A DNA stretch of 64,000 bases. Origin: Helianthus annuus. Taxonomy: Eukaryota; Streptophyta; Magnoliopsida; Asterales; Asteraceae. Location: NCBI RefSeq assembly GCF_002127325.2, contig NC_035437.2:159509097-159573096 (forward strand), in the 5' to 3' direction. Numbering within the stretch: position 1 is the first letter of the stretch; each line of letters begins with the position of its first letter. Below, one piece after another: positions 33,990-45,410 of this stretch. The translations under genes and the position numbers were made by a program. Below the pieces are notes generated by a model. That model saw only the letters and a program-made list of their open reading frames with translations, was not told where the DNA came from and ran no database searches.

Positions 33990-35058
33990 TGATAACCTGA
34001 TCTCCCCGCAGGATACTGATGATCTGAACTTGAAGTTTGCGGATGTTGAGAAGAAGAAATCTCCTGCTGCCGAGAAGACTTCCGGTTCCGCTTCTGGGGG
34101 TGTGGGTTTTGAAGGTCCTCCTATTCAGCCGAAGAGTCTGAATTGGAGTATTACTATCGCACCTATACGGAGGACCGGGCTGTGAACTATCATCGCCCCC
34201 CTTGGAGTGTTATGCAAGGGGATGACATTTCAAGTGATCCTTCTGCTTGCAAGGAGATTTTGGGTGGTCTGGGCACCCCGTTTGAAGTTAATCGAGCTCG
34301 CGCTATGCCCCGTGAGCTCCGGATCAACCAACTCTCCTCCATGCTTGTGGGGAGTTCCATAATGGCGAATGCCATTATGGAAGACTACAAGGCCTTGGGG
34401 CGCAAGGAGTAGGAAACTGCTCGCTTGCGGGCTGAGGCTGAAGAGTTGGTGAAGGCTGCTCGTAAGGGTGCGGAGCAACTTAAGAAGGAGAAGGCTGCTT
34501 TTAAGCAGTATAAGCAAATTGAAGAGTGGGCTACAACTGCTGGCCTTAAACAGGTTCGTATTCTCGCCAAACTGCTTTCTGATGAGCGCAAGAGTTGGAA
34601 CTTTATAATGAGCGCAAAACTTGGAAAGAATCTTGAGCCAAACAGAATGAAACGCTGTTTCTTATTCGTCAGGAGCTGACCAATGTCAAGGCAGCGAAAG
34701 CTGCTTTGGTTAAGGAGAAGGCCGCAGCTGAGGCGGTTGCCGGCAAGGCCAAGGAGGCGGAGGCCGGTGCCGTAAAGGCCCTTGAAGAGGCGAACGCTGA
34801 TCGCACTCACTTAAACAAGACTGTTGAGGGCCTCCAGGTATGAGTTGACTTTGCTGTTTAATTTATAGATTTCTTTCACAAGTATGTTTACCATTATATG
34901 CTTGTGTTCTTTGTTTTCGAAAGGTTGAAGTGCAGAATCACGTGACCATGCTTGCGGAGGTCACTGCCCGCGCCACTAAAGCTGAAGCGCTGGCAAGAAA
35001 GGCTGCCGAGGCTAGAGATAGCCTTGTTTCTTTAGTTTCAAAACTTGTCGCCTATTAA
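33990..35058 (+). pseudogene. Gypsy-type gag-like protein remnant
   Basis: The frames encode TDDLNLKFADVEKKK and YYYRTYTEDRAVNYHRPPWS. They continue with VMQGDDISSDPSACKEILGG and RELRINQLSSMLVGSSIMAN. A long Ala/Glu/Lys coiled coil follows (RLRAEAEELVKAARKGAEQL, LIKEK-type heptads) and then an intron-like gap at 34838-34922. Large plant genomes carry this protein, often annotated as putative gypsy-type transposase. In-frame stops (34142-34160, 34410) and frameshifts near 34600-34680 show it is decayed. Confidence 0.75.
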
Positions 35059-35335
35059 ATTTTCAGATTTTGTCCAACTTTTTGAGGAGGTTACTTATTT
35101 GGTTGGTTGTTTTACTCACTCATTACCCTTTTTGATAAATTACCTTTTTTTGAACGTTCTACAAAACTTAAAACTCCAACTATCAGGGAGCTAGCACATA
35201 CAACCCAAACCAAAAACGAAAAGAAGCAATTATATATATATATATTGTTGATGAGGATTAATGAATAGTAATGTTATTTTTATAATAATATATAGTTTTT
35301 TATTATTTTATTATTTAATATATTATAATAGTTTA

Positions 35336-37062
35336 GAGTAAATTGTCATTTCAGTCCCTGAGTTTTGTCCAAATTTGCCATTTTAGTTCAAATAGTTTTT
35401 TTTGCCTCTGAGTCCCTGACTTTTACATTTTGTTGTCATTTTGATCATTTTGTTTAACTCCATCCAAAAACCCAATTTGTAACAGAGGTATTTGGAGATT
35501 TCCTTAAAAAATGTTTTCAGTTGCCATTTTGATCCAATTCCAAAAAATAAATAAAAATTTCAAAAAATTCAAAAAAAATCAAAAAAAATCTAAAAATAAA
35601 AAAATTCTAAAAAATCATAAAAATTCTAAAAAATTCAAAAAAATTTAAAAATAAAAAAAAATTCTAAAAAATCATAAAATTCTAAAAAATCCAAAAATCA
35701 TTAAATGTTTCGGCACGAACCGTTTCGACCCGTACCGTTTGGAACCCGAACCGTTTCGAGCCGAACCGTTTCGACGCGAAGCGTTTCTACCCGTACCGTT
35801 TCGACGCGAACCGTTTCGAACCGAACTGTTTCGACCCGTACCGTATCGAATCGAACCGTTTCGACGCGAACCGTTTCGAGCCCGTACTGTATCGAAACGG
35901 TTCGCTTCGAAACGGTTCGGTTCGATACGGTACGGGTCGAAACGGTTCGGTTCGAAACGGTTCGCGTCGAAACGGTACGGGTCGAAACGGTACGCTTCGA
36001 AACGCTACGGGTCGAAACGGGACGCTTCGAAATGGTACGGGTCGAAACGGTTCGCGTCGAAACGGTTCGTGTCGAAACGGTTCGCGTCGAAACGGTTCGG
36101 TTCGATACGGTACGGGTCGAAACGGTACGGTTCGAAACGGTTCGCGTCGAAACGGTTCGGTTCGATACGGTACGGGTCGAAACGGTTCGCGTCGAAACGG
36201 TTCGGTTCGAAACGGTTCGCGTCGAAACGGTACGGTTCGAAACGATACGGGTCGAAACGCTTCGCGTCGAAACGCTTCGGGTTCGAAACGCTTCGGGTTC
36301 GAAACGGTACCGGTCGAAACGGTTCGTGTCGAAACAGTCGAGCTCGAAACGGTTCGCGTCGAAACGGTTCAGTTCGATACGGTACGGGTCGAAACGGTAC
36401 GGTTCGAAACGGTTCGCGTCGAAACGGTACGGTTCGATATGGTACGGGTTCGAAACGGTTCGTATCGAAACGGTTCGGTTCGATACGGTACGGGTCGAAA
36501 CGGTTCGGTTCGAAATGGTACGGGTTCGAAACGGTTCGCGTCGAAATGGTTCGGTTCGATACGGTACGGGTCGAAACGGTTCGGTTCGATACGGTACGGG
36601 TTGAAACGGTTCGGTTCGATACGGTACGGGTCGAAAAGGTTCGTGCCGAAACATTTAATGATTTTTGGATTTTTTAGATTTTTTTTGATTTTTTGGAATT
36701 TTTATGATTTTTTAGAATTTTTTTAATTTTTAGATATTTTTGAATTTTTTAGAATTTTTATGATTTTTTAGATTTTTTTTATTTTTTGATTTATTTTTAT
36801 TTTTTTATTATTTTTTTGATTTTTTGGAATTTTTTTGGTTTTTTTGTTTTTTTTTGGAATTGGATCAAAATGGCAACTGAAAACATTTTTTATGGAAATC
36901 CCCAAAATACCCCTGTTACAAACTGGGTTTTTGGATGAAGTTAGACAAAATGATCAAAATGGCAACAAAATGTAAAAGTCAGGGACCCAGAGGCAAAAAA
37001 AACTATTTGGACTAAAATGACAAATTTAGACAAAACTCAGGGACTAAAATGGCAATTTACTC
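35336..37062. mobile_element. 1.7-kb fold-back MULE with satellite core
   Basis: The ends GAGTAAATTGTCATTTCAGT... and ...ACTAAAATGGCAATTTACTC are inverted repeats, flanked by perfect 9-bp duplications AATAGTTTA (35327-35335 and 37063-37071). The arms of about 365-400 bp are AT-rich and pair over most of their length. The centre (35706-36657) is a GC-rich satellite. It is non-coding in the transposase sense and belongs to the same terminus family as the elements at 24940 and 26069. Confidence 0.93.
35706..36657. repeat. 15-bp satellite with internal orientation switch
   Basis: About sixty units with consensus near AACGGTTCGCGTCGA, variable at three positions. From 35706 to about 35890 the units run as the complement (AACCGTTTCGACC); from there to 36657 they run the other way, giving an asymmetric palindrome. 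The outermost sequence TGTTTCGGCACGAACC is mirrored exactly at the far end. Because 15 is a multiple of three and the unit lacks stop codons, frames stay open for about 300 codons on both strands (pentapeptide TRTVS, VRVET, KRFAS). Confidence 0.93.
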
Positions 37063-37431
37063 AATAGTTTATTATTATATTTACTTTTAATAACATATTT
37101 TCCTTTTTTTTAAACATAAATTTCCTTTACTTTTTTTTAATCATTGCTTTTTTCCTTTTTTGAACGTATATTAATTTATTGATTAATTTGATACTTTTTT
37201 AATAATTTATGTTTATAACTTTTTTTTATAAAAACTTAAGTACGTAGTTTTGCTTGATTTTTTCCTTGATATTTCGTTATAAGTTTTGTTAAAAACGAAG
37301 TTTTACTCAAAATAAAGTATTTATTTGGTATTATAAAACAGTACGCTAATAAACTAAATATTTCTAATGGTTTGACTTTCTAAACAATATACTTTATTTT
37401 CAAATCATGTTTGTTTTACATTATTATTTGC

Positions 37432-37467
37432 TCGGTTTCGCCGCAACGTGCGATATAAGAAAACTAG
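37432..37467 (+). mobile_element. Degenerate Helitron-like 3' terminus
   Basis: CGGTTTCGCCGCAACGTGCG is followed by GATATAAGAAAACTAG and then T. This resembles the hairpin/CTAG ends at 10437 and 29903, although the stem is short (CGC/GCG). If real, the Helitron body would lie to the left and could include the NPF and gag-like fragments. Confidence 0.35.
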
Positions 37468-38950
37468 TACAACATTATCGATATAACCTGTTATACATAT
37501 TTATTTCATTAAAAGGTTTCTCAACCCAATTTTGATATTTTAAAGTCTCTAAACATGACAAAAAAAAAAAAAAGAAAAGAAAAAGTCTTTCAACCCTTTG
37601 CTATATTAGACTGGCCGTAGTGGGGCGCCATCACAAGGCAAAATAGGGATAGCGCCCCCATGGCGCCGCCAACACCACTACGGCGGCCGCTATGGGGTAA
37701 TTTTTCCCCTCCTGCGATGCATTTCATGGCGTGATCAATCATTCCCCACTCACACACATATACATACATATATATATATAAAGCCCACACATATATAACT
37801 CCACTACACACTCAAGTCATATAAAGCCCTCTCTTACACAATCCGTCATTTATCGCATAACGTCCCACAAGAAGCTTTATGATTACACATGGCATTAGGG
37901 TTTCAAAACTTATCGCCTTTTAAATTATTCAAAATCAGCTAAGGTGACATTCAACTTACAAAAAGTACATCCTCTTATTTTGACAAATCTAAAAGATAAT
38001 AAGTCATTATTTAAAATACTACAAGTTCATATATTTTCTACAAAAATTGATAATTTTCATCAAGGATGCCTGACATCGCTCATCCAAAAATATTTATTCG
38101 GTATTTGAAGAAATAGAGAGTGAATATAATTTGTCATATAAAAAATGTATTAATGTATAATCAACCAATAATTCATCTCACATGGCAAACTACTGTTTAA
38201 TCTCTTTTCCAGTTAATCTGCGGTTAGATTTCAATTGGTCAATTGATTTGAAATCTTAACCTAAATTAACCACAAATTATGCAATAAATATGGGGAAAAT
38301 CATGTGGTAAATCCAGAAATGGTCAAGTGTGAATACTTTCATATCAAGTGTATGATGTGATCTATGTAAGCCCATGTGCAATTGGAAGAATAACTATTGG
38401 TGGAGAGTGTAGATGAACTTTGGTGCAATGTCATTATCATAACCTTACCAATCACCATCTAGCATCCACCCATCTTAAGTCTAAACCCATCAACTAACAT
38501 GGCTCGACTCTTTTTTTCAAGAGTTAATGCCAAATTGGAAAATGATGTCCACCTTTCAAATTATCATGTAATCAATTACAATAATATAAGAGCTTATAGT
38601 GACTAGTAGCCAATCACAGAATCACTAGAGTATGAAGGCCGCTAGATTAAGTTTTAAACCAATCAAGTTTTGTTTACATGGAATTTACACTTCATTGTCA
38701 CAATGGAAGTTGATATTTTCATAAGTAGACTTGTCATTAAACTGAGAGACGACATCACGACAGTCCTATACTCCTATCTGTTAACCTGTTGATCTGTTTT
38801 TAAATACTGAATAACGTCTTATATGTGCGCACATATATAACTAGTTTAAAAAAAATATGCCATCTTAAAGTTATATGGAGTTTGAAGTAGTAATTATTCA
38901 ACGTATGAGCTTTTGAAATTAAAAAAATACAAATATAAAATCAAATTAAG
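37468..38950. other. Intergenic DNA without recognised genes
   Basis: Between 37610 and 37700, ACTGGCCGTAGTGG and CCACTACGGCGGCC form a short inverted pair around GGCGCC motifs, reminiscent of one end of a MITE. The rest is AT-rich with no exon-like frame. Confidence 0.4.
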
Positions 38951-39492
38951 GGAAATTGGATTTAAATAATCTTACCTAAAGGTGGTTGGCCATTGGCAAA
39001 CCCACATTTGAATATTCCCACTGACAGTCTCATCTTTTAACTATTTTGCTTTCGACAGTCCTCAGTTAAAAAAACTTAACGGAGTTATGTTTTATTCCGA
39101 ATTACAAACTGATGTTTTAAGACTTTTTATCAAAATGAGGATACGAGTCGATTGATGTAAAACTTACCTCGAAAATGGTGCTCCAAATGATGGAAACGGT
39201 GTTTCAATTCGGGTGTTTAAACATCCAATTAACAAAAATCAAGCCACTTGGAGCACGTTTTGAGGTAAGTTTATATCAATCGATTTTTATTCTTGTTCTG
39301 ATCAAAAACCCTAAAACATTAGTTTGTAATTAAAAAAAAGAAAAGAAAAAAAAACTTAACTACGTTAAGTTTTTTAACTAAGGACTCTTGAAGGCAAAAT
39401 ACCTAAATGGAGACTGCCAGTGAGAATATTCAAAGGTGCGATCGGTAATAGCCAATGACGTCTACTTGAGATTATTAAAATCCAATTTCCCT
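38951..39492. mobile_element. Fold-back element, about 540 bp
   Basis: The left end GGGAAATTGGATTTAAATAA and right end TTATTAAAATCCAATTTCCC are inverted. Pairing continues through GGCCATTGG/CCAATG, GAATATTC-CACTG, GACTGTC/AGACTG and AAACTTAACG. The flanks (AAATTAA / TAAAATTAAA) are too AT-rich to fix the target duplication. It is MULE-like by architecture. Confidence 0.75.
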
Positions 39493-40339
39493 AAAATTAA
39501 ATATGTGGTCCAACAATCAATCTCTTTAGCTAGTTTAATCGGACAACGACATAACCGACTACCTTAAATGAAGATGATTCAAAAGTACTTAACTTGAACC
39601 AGGTGTATCGACGGTTTCTGAGTTAATCAACTAGTCGAATGCAATTATAAGAACATTGTCCACAACCCTTGGCTAAGAATAATTTGATTGATAATTGGGT
39701 GGAAGGATTAAGTTTTGAGTGAACACCCATGTGATGGATAATGGGAGGTGGTCATATCACATGTCCATGGGGGCTTAGAGGCCCACAAAAATCAATAAGT
39801 AGTAATTAACGACTCTATTAAACATCATGCCACCTTCGTTAAATTTCGCTAACAAGAAGTTATACTAGTGTATAGGGACATTAACTTCTCTTAAAATGTT
39901 GTTACCGAATTTTACCATAAAAGGAAAATGAGAGGAGCAAAATGGTTGTTAAATGTGTCCATAAAACTTTTGAACTGTGGAGGAAAAGCATGTGCGATTG
40001 TCTAGAGGGAAGTTTATCAAATGTGTCATAATCACAAAGGGTTGAATATTGATCACAAATAAAACGTCCCTAATCAATGCTTGTTTCTTAATTAAGATAT
40101 TAAAAAAGAATGATATGAAGGCTAATCAAAAGGATTTAACTTTAATGCATATTTTCTTTAATTAACAGATATATTATTATTATTATTTTGTATGAAGTTT
40201 ATTAGAAAATTGATTGTGCTATCTAAACTACCATTAATGATTTATGCAATTGTTATAGAATATGTATAATGTTGATTAAACATGTAAGTTATATTTAATT
40301 CTTGAATTAACTAACATGGTTACCAAATCATATTTCTTT

Positions 40340-40440
40340 TTAACGGTACTTATGAAACTTGAACTCAATACCTTATACTTACGTGTTTTAAAAAGTTTTG
40401 CATTGCCATTGGACCATCAACCCCAATGGTAGATGGGAAG
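40340..40440 (-). mobile_element. Possible SINE relic
   Basis: On the minus strand, TGATGGTCCAATGGCAATGC followed by GGTATTGAGTTCAAGTTTCA resembles decayed pol III A and B boxes. There is no tail or duplication. Low certainty. Confidence 0.3.
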
Positions 40441-40454
40441 TTAGTTATTTATTA

Positions 40455-41470
40455 GAGTAAACTGCAATTTTACCCCCTGGGTTACCCCATTGACATTCTT
40501 ACCCCCTATAACCAAAATCTTGCTGCCCTACCCCTTGTCTATTCCAAACTGCATCAATCTTGGACCCTCTTAACGGTTAACAGTTGTTTGACTGTTATAG
40601 GTAAGGGTGTTTTCGTAATCTTACCCAATATTTAATATTATTATTAATTAAAATCATCCAGATCCAACATAAACCATCCATCTTCATCTTCAAATAAACC
40701 ATTCAGAATCATCTTCCACACAAACTACCTTCCACCACCCCTAACAACCACGATACACCACCACTACTACAACCACCTCCGCCATTCTTCTCCTTCCAGA
40801 TCTTATTTGCATCCACAAACCTTAGCCCCCTTTCCTACTCTCTCCCTTTCCTCTATCTCTCTCTAACTCAGATATGGAAGGTTACTTGAACATGGAGATA
40901 AGAGCGTGTTCATGTTTGAAGATGAACTGATGTGGAAGATGAAGTGATTGATCTTTTTTGGGTTTATATTCTGAGTTTATTCTTGATTGTTTTGGGGTTT
41001 ATACATATCTGAAAGGTCTCTGAAGGAGTATGGTCCCAAATCTCGCACCAGGCTCGGCCGCGAGAGACCATCACCTACCTTGTTACCCCTGTCAGCAAGG
41101 ATCGAACTGCGTTCATGTGGGCAATGCACGAAGCCAGTTTGCTGCTCCAATTGGCCAAGTGATGAGAAAACTTACCTTGTGCATTAAAATACCAAACTAT
41201 AGATCAAAATACCTTTAGCGACATTAGCCATAACTTCTCTACATGCATATTGTACCTCCGTGAGGATATAATTAATGTTTTTTTCGAAATTTGATCCACC
41301 TAATTTTATCATATCAAGACGTTATCCAAAATATCTCCATATTTAGAAGTATTGGCTTGAAGCCATATGTGACAAAAAATCTATGTTGTCACATAACCTC
41401 TTGATCGGCTAGCATAGATGACGTGATGAAGTGTGGTTAGAAGAGAAGGTTAGTTTTAGTTAGTTTTATG
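40455..41470. repeat. One-ended MULE-like terminus and unassigned sequence
   Basis: From 40455, GAGTAAACTGCAATTTTACC matches the GAGTAAA terminus type of the fold-back MULEs, but no inverted mate was found. 40660-40870 is CA/CT-rich (poly-ACCACC). 40990-41210 has a GC-richer stretch with short open frames and no recognised domain. Confidence 0.4.
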
Positions 41471-41484
41471 CACTAGTGCAAGTT

Positions 41485-41650
41485 TTAATGTTTATAAAGA
41501 CACGATAAAATACTATCACACTACAACTCACGCTGGGCAAGTGCACCCATCGTTGGCTTAATATAGTGATGGTAAGATACCAAGGTCATCCAAAGATACA
41601 TGAGTTTTAGTACTGAGTCATTGTTAACGTCTAGTCAAATCCAAAAGTGA
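41485..41650 (-). mobile_element. Diverged Athila/Tat-like LTR 3'-end relic
   Basis: The reverse complement of GGGCAAGTGCACCCATCG...TAGTGATGGTAAGATACC...GTTAACGTCTAGTCAAA corresponds to the last 200 bp of the LTRs ending at 50670 and 61642 (GACGATAAGCCGGTA...GATGGGTGCACTTGCCC). It is clearly more diverged than those two are from each other, and inverted relative to them. Confidence 0.65.
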
Positions 41651-43995
41651 AGGTTTTTAAAAATAAAAAGAAAAGAAAAAGAAATGGCCCAAGAGGAAAA
41701 AAAATAGAAAACAATGATAGGAAAAGGGGTGTTTAGGATTAACATACCTCTTGATGTTTCGTTAACTACAACTGACCATGGGGTTGCTAGGGCTCGATTG
41801 TTAGACGAGGATCTGCGTATGTAAATGCGTATTAGTGTGTAGTTCTTTTTAGGGACCCTATCACACTCAACCATATCGCTTTGAATCAGCAGGGAAAGCC
41901 ATTCAAGGTCGGGTATAGTATTAATTAATGATATAGTTTAAGAAGTTTATATTACTTGTCTCTTTTAGTCCATCGGTGAGTCGTCAACTCCCCTAAGCTA
42001 GTTACTTTTATATAAATCAAGTCCTTTACACTTTGGTGTTATCTCTGTTTAAAGGCAAGAGCTTACCCAACCCAAAGATTCATCCAAAACATTTAATCTC
42101 CGCTAAGAGCATCAACATGTTTTGACTCCACATAGACATAGAAAACATGAATAGCCCAAGTCAATGGCGTCGCAAGATTATTGGTAGATTTTAAGATTTA
42201 GGTGGAAACTCTAATGAACCAAGTTAATGGAGACACTACTATTTCCCTCACTTTCAATAAACTATTTAATTAGTTAAAGTCATTACACATAAACACACCT
42301 TGTTCACCCATGACCTTCTTTATTTAACTCAACATCAAGGGGGTAAGTTTCCTCCAAACATTCTTGTCACACCCCCAAATTACCACCTAGGGTATGTCCC
42401 TATTGGAGGTGCAACGATCCAACAAAGAGCCACCAATCATATCAAACACAAGTCATAATGTATTAAAATACCCAATTGAAAGAAATGTATCGTTTGGAAA
42501 GTTAAACCAAAACCAAAGTATTGAGCGGAAGCATAAATGTATAAGTGTGTAAATGAATGAAAACCAAATCAACATAATTGTTTATTATGACCACAACCAC
42601 TCCAGCAGCATCAGACGGCAAGCTCCCAAGTTCCTTCAATAATTACCTACAAGCATGTAAACAAGTGTGTCAGACTACGCTGGTGAGTTCAAGGTTTTGT
42701 TAACAAGTTATGTTACCATATGTATGTTAATGCGATTTAATGTTGCGTTACGATGTTGCTCATGTTAGATACCCTAGGGAATGTGCCCATATGTATCCGG
42801 GGAGTGGGTACCCCTTAACGACCGTTTGCTATGTTGCCTTCGTTAGATACCCTAGGGAGAGTGCCCATATGTATCCGAGGAGTGTGCCTCTAACAACCAT
42901 AGCCATACCCAGATAATTAGTTCACGCCCGTCCTTACGGCCCGGTGTGAGGTTTCCCACCTAATAGCGCTATCAACTAATCACCCCCATTGCCCTCCAGG
43001 CAATAACCAAAACCGATTAAGTTATTTACCCAATGTTTCCCTTCCAGATGTTTACCAGTTGTCCCAAACCACCGGGACGCATGCTTGAGAAAATGCAATG
43101 AACTCACCTTAGTTTTGCTCGGCAGATGGTTTACTCGTTAAATAAGTTCAATACTCACGACCTAGAAGAGTGTTTGGTAATGATCAGTTTTACAGTTTGT
43201 TTACACATAGATCACATCAGTGGTTGTCACGTATGGCACGTATAACAGTTAAGCAACAATTCAAGCAAGAACAATGATTATTCAAACAGTTGATCCAATA
43301 GTACATAGTATCGAGTAGCCCAATCAAGTTACAAGGTCCGATCCAATCAACAATCCCAATCCTAGTATGGTTGCAATACCAGTCAGTTACTTACACACAT
43401 AAATCACATATCCTTATTATACAAGTAGTGAACAAGCTTGGCACATATTATCACACCAGTTATAACGCATATTCGGGTCATACATATTTTCCACCTTACA
43501 GGTTCAATCATCCTAATGACGCACATTAATAATTCACACCTCAATCATAGGAACAAGCATCTATTAACAATAATCCATGACGTTCAATAATCATTTCTTG
43601 GTTACAAAATCCTACACTAATGTTGCATAAGGCCCGCCATACGTGGCAGCCCACTACCGATAGCCCAAGCACTGTACGACCCAGTTAATTTTAAACCCAA
43701 CCCACTGTTGCAACCCAACACGTATCAGAGAAGAGGTGCGGCCCACAAAATAATATGATAAATATTACTTCCATGTTAACCTACTGGTCCCTTAGATAAT
43801 ATGTATAATTCATGAGCATGGCCGTTTAGCTAAATTATCATATATGATCAATATCATTAAGAAAATTCAATAACAAGTACTCATCCATTTAACGAATATC
43901 GGCTCAACAAACATGTATGCAATCTATTAAAGTATTCGGCCCAACTTACATAATGTGAATTTATTGGTTAGGTTATAACAGCCCACTTAATCATG

Positions 43996-43998
<3 letters not shown>

Positions 43999-44080
<82 letters not shown>
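43999..44080. repeat. (AT)41 microsatellite in the left LTR
   Basis: 82 bp of perfect AT repeat. The same position in the right LTR (47682-47703) has only 11 units. Confidence 0.95.
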
Positions 44081-44083
<3 letters not shown>

Positions 44084-45358
44084 CGGCCCAAAACCCAATC
44101 ACACACAAGCAATACTAATCTGTTTCTCATATTACGATTGTTACATAACTAATTATTTGCTTGGCCACTATATGACACCCTAATTTGCAATCCAGCATTA
44201 CATAGCAGGATCATCATCCACGGATCAATCAACATATCATATATCCGATCACATTATGCTAATCATGTACCAACTACCACATATTATAGAAATCGTAATT
44301 CATGGACTTAATTCCTACAACTGGACCTATGGTTTTCGATTCGACATAGTCCACTCGGTTCGTGTCTACACAACCTCATGTAGTCTACAGGTACATATAC
44401 ATACATATTCGGACTAGCAAGTTTCCGGTATTCATAACGATACACATTCAAACGGTTACATGTCAACACAGACATAGTTTCATAACTTTCAAGTCCATTG
44501 TTGTTTATATACATACACATACATATAGTTCCATACATAGTTTCATCACCTTCAACTTTACTGTTGTTCAAATACATATCATCGAACAAATATATGGATA
44601 CTTTCATACAGTTTCAAGAAATCACTAATCACAGGCACCAAGCAAAACTACGGTTGAACCGAAACCGAGACAACATGTTCGCGAAACGAAGTAACGACAT
44701 ATGTGGGGCTTACCGGCGATCGGTGACGGAGAAGTGGTGATGTGCTCCGGTTGCCGAGGGAGAAAGAGGGACGTTCGTGAAGGTGAAGGAAGCTACCGTC
44801 GATCGCCGTAGGGTTTGCGTTCTTGTGAGATCGTTACATATAACCAACCTCACGTAGTTGATGGCTGAATAAAAGGAAGTCGGTGGAGACTTGTGGGTGT
44901 GGGCCGAAACCAGAGGTGGGATGGGTGTTAGATTTGGGTTGCATAAGGTGTGGGTTGATTGGGCCGAAATAAGTTGAGCAGCAACATTAAATATTTGATG
45001 AAATTGATATACGTACATGGGGAAAGTTGGTTTGGATTTAGATTAACTATGTAACCTATTATTTATTTATTTTTCATTATTATTATTACTATTTTAAACA
45101 TAGTAAAAATTTATGACAAACCAACTAGCTTAGATTAATAATATTCACGCTAAGGGTTCGGGCCTCAAAAGTTTCGAGTTATACGGGTTATGTCATGGTT
45201 CAAACGGTTCGGGTCGGTTCATCACCAAATGGACTTGGTTTCAACTCGAAGTTATGGGTTGTCACATCATCCCCAACTTGAAAGAAATTTCGTCCCGAAA
45301 TTTAGCACGTAGTCACAGAGGAAGCTAACTGGGTTGCGTGGTTTTCTGGTTTTCCTGG

Positions 45359-45410
45359 GGTGTCACATCCTTCCCCCGTTGATTTGGAATTTCGTCCCGA
45401 AATTCCGCAG
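45359..45410 (-). mobile_element. Relic of a gypsy (Tekay-like) pol end / LTR junction inside the LARD-like internal region
   Basis: On the minus strand AATTTCGGGACGAAATTCCA, then ACGGGGGAAGGATGTGACAC, reproduces the usual end of chromovirus pol, polypurine tract and LTR start. A second AATTTCGGGACGAAATTTC lies beside the functional polypurine tract at 45280-45300. The non-autonomous element therefore seems derived from a Tekay-like gypsy element by internal deletion. Confidence 0.6.

Noticed and set aside
35701..36726. Overlapping open frames of about 300 codons on both strands in the satellite core
   Set aside because: The 15-bp repeat lacks stop codons in most frames, so open frames arise automatically. 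The pentapeptide arrays match no protein family and all frames look alike.
44308..45018. Open frames of 80-102 codons duplicated at 47931-48641
   Set aside because: They lie within the two LTRs, so the duplication reflects LTR identity. No domain is recognisable, and the frames overlap on both strands.
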